From Condylostoma magnum (lineage: Eukaryota; Ciliophora; Heterotrichea; Heterotrichida; Condylostomatidae), in contig CAKKTI010000268.1 in the NCBI GenBank assembly GCA_920105805.1, forward strand, positions 1 to 30,231: a stretch of DNA of 30,231 bases, given 5' to 3'. Within the stretch, counting starts at the first letter, position 1. Every line of letters begins with the position of its first letter. Of this stretch, positions 22,201 to 30,231 are shown in pieces. The position numbers and the translations under genes are program-made. The notes beneath the pieces are model-generated. The model was not told the origin of the DNA and made no database searches. It saw only the letters and a list, made by a program, of their open reading frames with translations.

Positions 22201-22657
22201 TTAAATGCTAGAAAATATTAGTAGAATAGTTTAAACTGTCCTTTATAATAAAGATGTTTGATCATTTTAAGTAATTTATAAGCTTTTCTATGGCCTAAGC
22301 TTCATATAAGTAATCCATGTTGTAAAAGACTATGTTATTATCAAATTGATTTTAGTGACTGTATTCTAAGATCACAACGGATTGGAACTAAGAGTAAATG
22401 TTTTTAATTCTCAATGAATTGCTTAAATTTCTTTCAGTTAAGTCGATTGCTATGCTATTCTAGTAGATAATGCTTGTGTCAAGTTAACTAATATCTAACT
22501 GCCTCGTATCAAGCTGCAGGTTTTGAATCTCTAATTCAAGTTTCTCATGTACGTAGGTCTTCACAGACTATGAGGTTGACTAATTTGTTATAATATCTAC
22601 TCTATTGATCGCCTCTACCAGTTATAATTAAAGGGTGATTACAAGCACGAATGACAT
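19211..22657 (-). CDS. receptor: periplasmic-binding-protein-like ectodomain plus about 7-8 membrane segments
   Basis: The unbroken frame encodes 1148 residues. A signal peptide (MSFVLVITLQLQLVEA) precedes an ectodomain of about 730 residues. The part from about residue 300 fits the ANF-receptor/type-I periplasmic-binding-protein fold: GSILALEDMNANVQILQNYQ, GDVYIASLGSIVSIGMHDLF, IPQIGGANSSSDLSNKERFP, FSYQVQNLINYLKIIDWFGV and LHGSGFWGSSFGQ. Residues 110-230 resemble the second half of another such module. Membrane segments begin near residue 750 (VLVFGIVCIFLLIIIIPVWF) and include AWIICGILVADSLVLILIY, FLCPLIINYGLIPFIYN, LRIVLIILLAINLSIYIYL, FTIYSASITAYLILIG and LLLIVNVLAILLLGVFLQI. The charged tail ends HIDES and TGA (19213-19211). 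The plan resembles class C receptors that bind small ligands, but the membrane part is not clearly that family. The ligand is unknown. Confidence 0.85.
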
Positions 22658-22759
22658 TTTAAATATAATACTCTACGAAATTATATTCTAACTAAAGGCT
22701 TTTTAATGAATCTGTGTTTTCAGAGAGAAAAAGCTATAAAAGTTATGTATTAAATTTAT

Positions 22760-23500
22760 GATATTCTTTGATAACTATATTTAAAGTTGCTAAATAGAGG
22801 GTAACTCAATACAAACATTTAGTTGCTTTTTCTTCTTACTTGTCTGCCTTTCAAATGTTCAATTTGATAGTTTAATGTTATAATTAGTAAAATTTAAATT
22901 AGTTAATTAGAATTTAACAAGTTTTCCATTGTAATGCCTGGTAGATAGGATTTTGTCTATAAAATTATTCCAATCAACCAAATATCTAATACAATACAAT
23001 ATTTCTATGTTTTAACATAGAATCTGAGTATCTAAAATTTTCAAAAAAGATGAAAAAACAGGCTATAATTACACATAGAAAACTATATAGTCTATTCTTC
23101 TAACCAAAATAAGATAAGATGTAAAGCTACTAAGCAAATTATAAATCGTATAAACATATCTATTGTTGGTAAAAGGCAAAATTATGTAAAATTTCGTAGG
23201 AATATCGTCTGTTTTCATAGATAGAGTGATGAATAAACTGGAAACTACAATTAATAAGCCTTTGGATAAAACTTCGCCTTACAATATAGTGAGAGTTTAT
23301 GTAGGGGGGCAAATATTAAATCGAGGTAATATATTTAGAAAGACGGAAGTTCTCCATACACTACAAAAAATAATCATTTAAAGCTGGGTTTCCTAGTATT
23401 CTATAATTTATTCCTAAATGTGTATAATTAAATAGCAGAAGTTACAATTAATCATAAAATTGCTATAAGAATTGTTGGATGACTATAAAAGGTGTTCGTG
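22760..23500 (-). pseudogene. decayed copy of the 3' end of the adjacent receptor gene
   Basis: This stretch is visibly similar to 19160-19800, the last 600 or so bases and 3' flank of the receptor gene, in the same orientation. Shared runs, on the plus strand, include tgatagtttaa versus tctagtttaa, aacaagttttc, attgtaatgc, gtagatagga and tctattcttc. They occur in the same order and at similar spacing, with small insertions and deletions. In translation the copy keeps fragments such as LILFW against LILIG but no continuous frame. It appears to be what is left of an upstream tandem copy after its 5' part was lost. Its end lies about 100 bases upstream of the intact gene's start, so relic sequence now serves as that gene's upstream region. 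The left border is clear to within some tens of bases; the right border fades near 23500. Confidence 0.7.
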
Positions 23501-23507
23501 ATAAAAA

Positions 23508-24415
23508 ATGGATCAAAACATTAAGTATTTCAACCAAGGATGCAAATTTCAATATTAGTTTGGAAGAGTAATAGAAAATCGTAAGAATTGGAGTATGATA
23601 TACTATTCAAGCATTTTTAATTAACTTAAATAAATCGATGAGTCAGTTGCCTTGAATTCAACACTGTATGAAAAGTACTTAAGTTTATGAAAAGCATTGC
23701 AGATTCTGAAATTAAAGTTAGAACAGCAACAAAATTATATCAGCCAAACCTAGATATAAAAGGATCTAATCATGCGTAAATTGCAAGCAGAACCTTCTGT
23801 TTTGAATGCGATTAGTCCTTATAGTAAATAAAATCAGCATAAATATGGGATTATTGAAATAATGAACGAGGAAAGTTACCCATGCTTATTTATATAATAA
23901 TAGCACTGAGTAAATAAAACTATGACCATAGCTACTATAATATAGTTTATGCATTATACTTGATAGAATAACTATACTTAATAAGAATTTAAAATAACTC
24001 AACCTTTATTTATACCAGAATATAAAAAGTAAAATTAAAGTATCATTGTCTATATAATGACTATATTGAAAATGTTCTTAGATTACAATAAATGCTTTAA
24101 ATTCAATTTTTTAGAATTTTATTAGACAAAGTCATTCTACTAGATATAATTATTTAGGCTTTTTATGATTCAAATGTTAATCTTTTTCCAGAACTGTCAG
24201 CTTGCATAAACTTGAGATTATAAATTTAAAGGAGCGCTAATACTCCTTAAAACTTTGAATGAAAAATAAGCTTATTTGCTTTATGAAAGTAAAGTTTATT
24301 AGAAAATAAAAGTATACATAGTGCTCTAGTTGATATTTTTCCTATACATAGCTTCTTTTGTATAATATATAGCCTAATTAAAATTCACTTATAAGTTACT
24401 GAAAAAGAGCATTAA
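23508..24415 (+). CDS. unrecognised helical protein, apparently two exons with a very short intron
   Basis: The ATG after a run of A opens a frame of about 105 residues: MDQNIKYFNQGCKFQYQFGR, then a Leu/Lys/Gln-rich helical stretch (LWKALQILKLKLEQQQNYIS) that could form a coiled coil, then KLQAEPSVLNAISPY. From about 23840 the good reading continues in another frame: IWDYWNNERGKLPMLIYIII, YNIVYALYLIEQLYL, FRILLDKVILLDIIIQAFYD, FPELSACINLRL, ALVDIFPIHSFCIIY, ending at TAA 24413-24415 followed by TAG. A GT...AG segment of 14 bases (23824-23837) joins the frames exactly. A 47-base alternative (23824-23870) also would. If the frames are not joined, the first stops at a TAA-TAA-TAG cluster (23895-23903) and the second starts at ATG 23882. 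The protein is helical throughout; family unknown. Confidence 0.55.
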
Positions 24416-24471
24416 TAGCACTAAATACTTAAACTCATTTTTTTATCTATCGTTTTTTTGACTTATAAAAA

Positions 24472-27400
24472 ATGCTGTTGATACTACATGCTTTGACTAC
24501 GTTTGCCAGCAGATTACAACTCACTCCAAAATTCGACTCTGTTTACATCCACAGTGATTACAATGCATTAGCAGATAGAACACTTACTTTAAACAAGTAA
24601 GCACTGTTTGAAGTATTTCCCTGTTACTATTTCACTATATCTCTACTATTTCACCGATATTCCTTAGAAGAGATAACTTTATTCGAGATAATTGACACTG
24701 ATAACACAAGTAGAATAAAAGTCCACTGTATTGAAGGATGTAATACAATAATTTTAAACTGGAATGGAGTATCTGCTCAAATATAGAATTGCAATAATAA
24801 TCACTTGAAAGGGTGACAACTAGTTTTTATCTCAAAGAATCGTAATTAGATATGAGTTTGTGCTTCATGCGGTACTGGATAGAAATGTACTGATAAATAT
24901 TTGCTAGGTAATGATTACAGTACAATTGAAGATAAGAAAATTGCGCTTGGCACATAATTCGTAGGCGTACTTATGGATTTAGTATATCACAATTGTCAAT
25001 TTCTCACAAAGTATGATTTTAAGGATGAATATGATTTGAGGCTCAATTGTGATAATTTACCAGAATACGCACCTTAATGTGGAAATTATTTGAATTGGGG
25101 GCCTAAATAACTTTTTTCTAATGATTTGAGAGCTCGTACATAAAATTACACTGTAGTTGGAGGTTTAAAAGACAATAATATTGTAAAAAATAATTTCGAG
25201 TATACGCTGATGGGACTATATTATCATGAGGAGATATAGCCCTACTATGAGATATTTGATTTAAGATATGAAGAAGAATATTATGAATTAGACGTCTAAG
25301 TTGAAACAGGTTGCGGGATAATGCTATAATATCCTAGCGATCATGAAACTGTTGACTGTACCAATAAGCATGTTAATTTACAAGAAAATTAATGATATTT
25401 TATATCCGCTGGAATTGAAAATGGAAATGTTCATTATTATGTAATAGATTAAAATGATAATATTTAAACTGCAGTGTATTATAGCTCAGATATGATTAAT
25501 AATAGATTAAATTAAATAGAGTGGCCTAGTATAGACTTTGACTCTAATACCAGAGCTATAATAGGTCTCAGAGTCTATTTCTAGTACTTTAATCTATAAC
25601 AATCATTAGAAATAAGGAATAAATGGCTTGATCAAATCCTCGAAAGCTCTAATTTATCCGATTTTACTATAGATAGCTGCAAAGATGGATATTTTATGGA
25701 TTCGACTTATTGCGCTAAATGCTTCGAGAAATGTAGTACCTGCACTATTAAATCTTATAACCAATGTGGTGAGTGCAAACAAGGATTCCATAAATAATAA
25801 TTCAGCAATTATTGCTTTGAAAGTTGCTAATGATGGTAATCTCCAAATGAGAACAATGTATGCTCTGGTAATTACTTTCCCTTAGAGTTTCAGCTGAGTT
25901 AAAAGGATCATTAAAGTAATGGATACAGAGCAGTACTCAACGATGAGCCAACAAAACTTCCAGACTAAGGATTATAAATCTAAATGAGCCAATCTATTGA
26001 TATCTTTGATGGTTAGAATGAGGGCCCAGGCTTAGTCATAGACTTTTGTATAAATACAATAGTAAAACCGGAATCTGACTCTAATATTTTGACAATCAGC
26101 GAAAAACTAGCCTGAAGAATATAATATAATTAAACTGGCATTTAATTAATCATTAAAACATTCTATTTTGAAGGTTAGGAAGTATAATTTGAAGCTAATT
26201 ATATAGGAATAGTTTTCTAAGATTGGGTTAAACTAGGATTTTGCTTTCTCCTAGATGAATAATAGATTTTACTAATTGTAAATGATATGAAAGTGACTTT
26301 AACTATGGAGCATCCATTCATAGACTTTGGAAAAGCTCCTCATTCTTTATTGGGATACTAATTCATAGGTAAAGCTCATGAGATTACATATACAGACTTT
26401 TATTCGTATCCATCTTACAAAGCTTAGCCTTGTGTTGAGTAAATTGCATCAATTGAGTCCCAATGCTATAACTAATGCTATTAATATACTGATTATTGTG
26501 GATAATGTAACTCAAATAATAGATTATGTAATTATATATTATGCAACAATATAGAATGGTTTCAGTAATCTGGAATAGGCTTTAATGAAATATCTGAGTA
26601 TTTAAGGACCGAAGCCCTTAATAGTTGCAAGGAAATTTGTGGAGATGGTGTCTTTCTTGACTTTTATGAGTGTGATGATGGGAATTTAGTGAACAATGAC
26701 GGCTGTAGTGATCAGTGTAAAATTGAGCCTAACTTTATATGCTAAAATGAGTTATTCAATAAGTCTTAATGCTACAGTATATTCGAAGTCAATTATTTGG
26801 GAAGAAATGGAGATTTTCTGGAGTTCTAATATCCTTATTATACTATAAGTAAAATATATTTACAGGATAATTAAACCTTTGAGTATAAAAAGGAAGATGA
26901 TAAGCTACTGGTAAAAATTGATTAGTTTTACTAAGAATAATTAAAAGCTGCTATACACTTTGATAATAAAACTAGTTAATCGTTTGCAATAGATACTAAT
27001 TGTCAGATATTTGATAAATAGTGTATCGAATGCTTAGATAACTTTGACCTGGTGGATTCACAGTGTTAATGTATAGGAAATAGTATATTCTAAAGCAATT
27101 TGGGTTGTATTAGATGTGATTCTAATGAAATCTCTGCTTCAAATGAGTGTAAATGCCCAATAGGGTACTACTGAGCAGACGATCAATGCTTATAATGTTA
27201 ATAAAACTGCAGGCTATGCAATGATAGCCTATAATGTATGCAATGTAATGAGCATTATGTGCTTTATAACGGATTATGCTAACCCTGTGACATCTTTTAG
27301 GGATATGGATGAAATTGGTTCATAGAACAGGCTTACATATAGGAAAGTAAAGATGTACAAGAAACTTGCATAGAGATATGTGGAGATGGTTTAAATTTAG

Positions 27401-28917
27401 GGTAATTTGAGTGTGATGATGGAAATTTAAAAAATGGAGATGGATGCAATTATCAATGCAAAGTTGAAGAAGATTATTTATGCTCTTAGAATGGATGCTC
27501 AAATAAGGAAATTGAATCTATACTAGTGTATGATAAATTCTAAGATAATAAGTATTATTTGAAAGTAGAATTTAATTGTGATATTTTACATATCAATAAT
27601 TTAAAGGAGTATGCTGTTATAGAAATAAAGGATGAGACTTTTACTTTTGATATTGAGTATAGTGATGAATTATTTGATTTAATATCTATAGTAATTAAGC
27701 CTAAGTCAAGCATACAAAAAGATACAGCTGTATATATTTACTTCAAGGTAGAATTTGAGAATCAATATGGGTTTAAAACATAAGAAAAGTATCAAACTAA
27801 TTTAAAGAGTTAGTATGTAAGTGAACTCTCATAAATGGTTCAAAATGCAAGTGATATCTCCCAATACAGTGCTGCAGCAGGAATAGGACTCGGAATTGGC
27901 TTATCATTTTGTGGACTCGGATTAAATCTAGGAGGAATATGAAGCGCAGTAGATTATATGTAATTTATATATTATCTACTTTTTATTAATATTCAATATA
28001 CAGAAGAACTGAACATCTTTATGAGAGGATAAACGCTAGCTATAATTGACTTCTAACTTTCTCCTTATATCATAGGCACGCTATAAGGTCATGGCTCAGA
28101 ATTAGGTAATAAGTTTGATAGGGAAGAAATCAATACCAATATAATAGAAAATTTGGGATAACCTTTACTAAATCTTATAGGGATTACTGTATTTTGACTA
28201 TTTACTTTTGTATTAAGGAACAAATGTAATTTCTTCTTAAAGATTTATAATTAAATTACTCATTCTCTACTTATAAGGAGTGTTTTAACTCATTATATGC
28301 CTCTTTGTTTTGGTATACTGCTTTAATTAAATGATATGTCCTTTCAATCGCCTAATTCGATAATTCAATATGTATTACTAGCACTTTCAATTTGCTTTAT
28401 TATCTGAATCTATGTAATGTTGATAAAGAATGTAATTATATCTATTTATAAATATAGCATAGTAAGCTCTTCTTTCAGCGAATTTTTTTAAGAATATAAA
28501 AAATCTCCAATTTTTAGTATTGGTTTTGAGTTAATAGTATTAATAAGAAAGACCATATTGATAACAATCGTTGTGATTATCACTGATTCTTAACTTTAAT
28601 TATAAGTATTGATAGTAACTCAAGTATTATATTTCATATTTCTTATTGTTGCTAGACCTTATAATGAGAGAATAATGGGATTTAGGGTAAATTTAATAAC
28701 TGAGATATGTTTCACTAGCATAATAGGGGTATTTTTCTTGTTAGATACATATAATAATTCTGGCTATATGAGGGGCTTATTATGCAGAATTATTATGGCA
28801 GTTTTGTATTTTATAACTACCTTTTAAATAGCTGCTTTTTATTTAAATGCAATAATCCAAGTGATTAAAAAGATTTATCAAAATTGGTGTAAAAGGCATT
28901 AATCTTAGCTTAGTTAA
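24472..28917 (+). CDS. giant Cys-rich surface protein with DUF4215 repeats and multi-pass membrane domain
   Basis: The roughly 1481-residue frame begins with a signal peptide (MLLILHALTTFASR). A Cys-rich knot follows at about 403-445 (CAKCFEKCSTC, CGECKQGFHK), then a possible lectin-like beta-sandwich (about 520-660). Two copies of the DUF4215/Myxococcus-type Cys repeat occur near 723-767 (CGDGVFLDFYECDDGN, DGCSDQCKIE) and 970-1010 (CGDGLNLGQFECDDGN, DGCNYQCKVEEDYLC). Between them lies a furin-like run of CxxC pairs (CQQNCRLCNDSLQCMQCNEH). From about residue 1136 come several membrane segments (FWLFTFVLRN, VLLALSICFIIWIYVMLI, LITEICFTSIIGVFFLL, RIIMAVLYFITTF). DUF4215 proteins with such tails are numerous in ciliates. 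The stop is uncertain: TAA 28915-28917 and 28918-28920, or TAA 29026-29028, which would add one more hydrophobic segment. Confidence 0.85.
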
Positions 28918-30138
28918 TAATTTTTTAATGAAGGATTCATTCATTATATTATGTTTACATCTTTGTCTTGATTGTTAGTTCTGTATTTCAATATTTTAAA
29001 AGCTACTATAATTTATATCTCTACTTAACGTTTTAATAGTTAAAAATGAATATAGTAATGATAAATGCATAACACTGTTTAAACTAATTAGTTTTGTAGT
29101 ATTTACCTAAGTATTGTATAGTGTACTTAAAAATAAGTCTTTTATTAAAGGGCAACTAAAAGCTGTTATGGTCTAATTCATTAATTAATAAGTAAAAGTT
29201 AGCAGTTTATATAATTAAATATTAGTTAAGCATGTAATATATTGCTTCTAATTGAATTTTTATATCAAAGGTTTACTGAATAACTATTAATATCAAAAAG
29301 GTTAATACTTCAAATAAAATTGTATCAAATTCAAAACTAGAAACTTTAGATTAAAAATTATTCCCAATATTAAGTAAAAATTTAGGAAGGCATAGTGCAA
29401 AATTCATAATCTATTGAGAGTTAAAACAGATTACAAAGTTCTTATTAGAACGTTATTTCCTAGTTTATTCTTATTAATCAGCTAAAAGGTTATAGCTATT
29501 AGAAATTCTTTGTTGAATAAAACCTTAGAAATATAGAAAGTCTACAATAATACTTAACCATCAAAAGCACATAAAGTAATGATTTTATGGAAATCAAACA
29601 TATAAGGAAATTTAAAAGATTCAAAGTTATAAATTAGTAGAAGGTAACATATTATAGAATTAAAAGCTTTTGTTTGATAAAACTGAAATAGTATAGAGTA
29701 GATATAAATATCTCAGACAATCCATATTATGTTTACCTTATATTATTGTTTTATTCAACTATGACTGTAGTATTTTAATTAAAGTTTCTTGATTAGTATT
29801 GTATTTAAGTAACTAGTATAATAAAGAGTAAATTATTGATACACTTTAGATTTGATAATAGTTTCCTTATATGTATTAATTCTTTAAAGTAATAGGGCTA
29901 TTATATAGTATAAGAAAACATTAGTATAAAATCAATCAATAATTGAATCTCAATGTATACTCTGATATACAATTGTTTAATATTAGTATATTTTTGTTAA
30001 AAGAAGCTATAAACTAGCCTATACATAGTGTAAGTATCTACAATATCTTACAATGAGAATATCCTTTTAATATATTTGTTCTAAATAAAAATATACAAAG
30101 TAGCTTAATTCACCCCAGCAGAAGTAAAAAAGCAGTGT
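28918..30138. other. AT-rich flank between surface-protein gene and rRNA gene
   Basis: About 1.2 kb of very AT-rich DNA lies downstream of the Cys-rich gene and downstream of the minus-strand large-subunit rRNA. It must contain the rRNA 3' external spacer. One plus frame (ATG 29232 to about 29820) gives protein-like text (LSKNLGRHSAKFIIYWELKQ), but first-position G is at local background, so I do not call it a gene. No tandem repeats, telomere-like repeats or tRNA were seen. Confidence 0.5.
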
Positions 30139-30231
30139 GACAAATCGAAGGAAGGAGGATGGATCTCAGTAGATCGTAAGACAAGCTTACTTTCATACTT
30201 ACAATCCCTCGTTCCGCTTAAGTCGTCTACA
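30139..30231 (-). rRNA. large-subunit (28S-type) rRNA, 3' end only
   Basis: The reverse complement of the last 93 bases matches the conserved 3' end of eukaryotic large-subunit rRNA. It enters with TGTAGACGACTTAAGCGGAA, continues with an element ending in GGGATTGTAAGT and then ACGATCTACTGAGATCCA, and ends near GATTTGTC. Tetrahymena, plant and animal LSU rRNAs show the same order (GTAGACGACTTAA, GGTATTGTAAG, a GATC-x-GCTGAGAT motif, TTTGT). Base composition jumps from very AT-rich to balanced at the boundary. The mature end is placed at about 30139 by comparison with other LSU ends, to within a few bases. The rest of the gene lies beyond the window. Confidence 0.9.

Noticed and set aside
24229-24248. 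Small hairpin (6-base stem AAGGAG/CTCCTT)
   Set aside because: Short, lies inside the reading of the gene at 23508, and stems of this size are expected by chance in AT-rich DNA.
25685-25885. 66-codon open frame on the plus strand
   Set aside because: Out of frame with the Cys-rich gene, whose own frame gives the conserved CxxC pattern here.
6706-28917. TGA as cysteine (Euplotes-type code) or as the only stop (karyorelict-type code)
   Set aside because: TGA falls at conserved Trp, not Cys, in TGT, FHA and TBC proteins. The Rag, PPP4R3 and FHA genes end at TAA with no suitable TGA.
29232-29820. Protein-like plus-strand reading next to the rRNA gene
   Set aside because: First-position G is at local background and no motif is present. 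With no obligatory stops such text arises by chance.
1-30231. Transposons, retroelements, CRISPR arrays, telomere repeats and tRNA genes
   Set aside because: Looked for terminal repeats, transposase or reverse-transcriptase motifs, regular short repeats, telomere-type arrays and T-loop signatures; none was found.

Overview
The window reads as nuclear DNA of a ciliate that uses all three standard stop codons both as sense and as stop. TAA and TAG stand where glutamine is expected and TGA where tryptophan is expected. At conserved protein ends the same triplets terminate: TAA for the Rag GTPase, both FHA proteins and PPP4R3; TGA for tRNA-guanine transglycosylase and the large receptor; TAG or TAA for others. 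This matches the context-dependent code described for the heterotrich Condylostoma. A karyorelict relative is the main alternative, but a code with TGA as the only stop does not fit the Rag gene. The DNA is AT-rich, gene spacing is mostly tens of bases, and neither transposons nor CRISPR arrays are visible. Because no triplet is an obligatory stop, an open frame means little here. Calls rest on protein similarity, codon pattern and consistent reading frame. All translations were made by hand.

Layout. 1-944 (-): membrane protein running off the left edge. 1125-about 2000 (+): fragment resembling the cytosolic tail of a cation/proton antiporter. 2610-4298 (-): unrecognised protein, directly downstream of PPP4R3 (4340-6178, -), the regulatory subunit 3 of protein phosphatase 4. 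6282-6551 (+): possible small gene. 6706-7653 (+): RagC/D-type GTPase. 7694-13462 (+): 1922-residue surface protein with a beta-helix-like ectodomain and multiple membrane segments. 13532-14809 (-): TBC-domain protein with a degenerate active site. 14875-15297 (-): small unrecognised protein. 15466-16668 (+): queuine tRNA-ribosyltransferase. 16675-17628 (-) and 17639-18502 (+): two paralogous double-FHA proteins head to head, with 10 bases between their start codons. 18499-19032 (-): weak candidate. 19211-22657 (-): receptor with periplasmic-binding-protein-like ectodomain and about seven or eight membrane segments. About 22760-23500 (-): decayed copy of the 3' end of that receptor gene. 23508-24415 (+): unrecognised protein, apparently with one tiny intron. 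24472-about 28917 (+): Cys-rich DUF4215 protein with multiple membrane segments. 28918-30138: AT-rich flank. 30139-30231 (-): 3' end of the large-subunit rRNA.

Functionally the window mixes housekeeping and signalling genes (PP4 regulation, TORC1 nutrient sensing through Rag, queuosine tRNA modification, a Rab-GAP-like protein, phosphopeptide-binding FHA proteins) with three very large surface proteins of the kind that ciliates have expanded. I see no operon. Divergent and convergent neighbours share very short spacers, so regulatory sequence must be minimal and some transcripts probably overlap at their ends.
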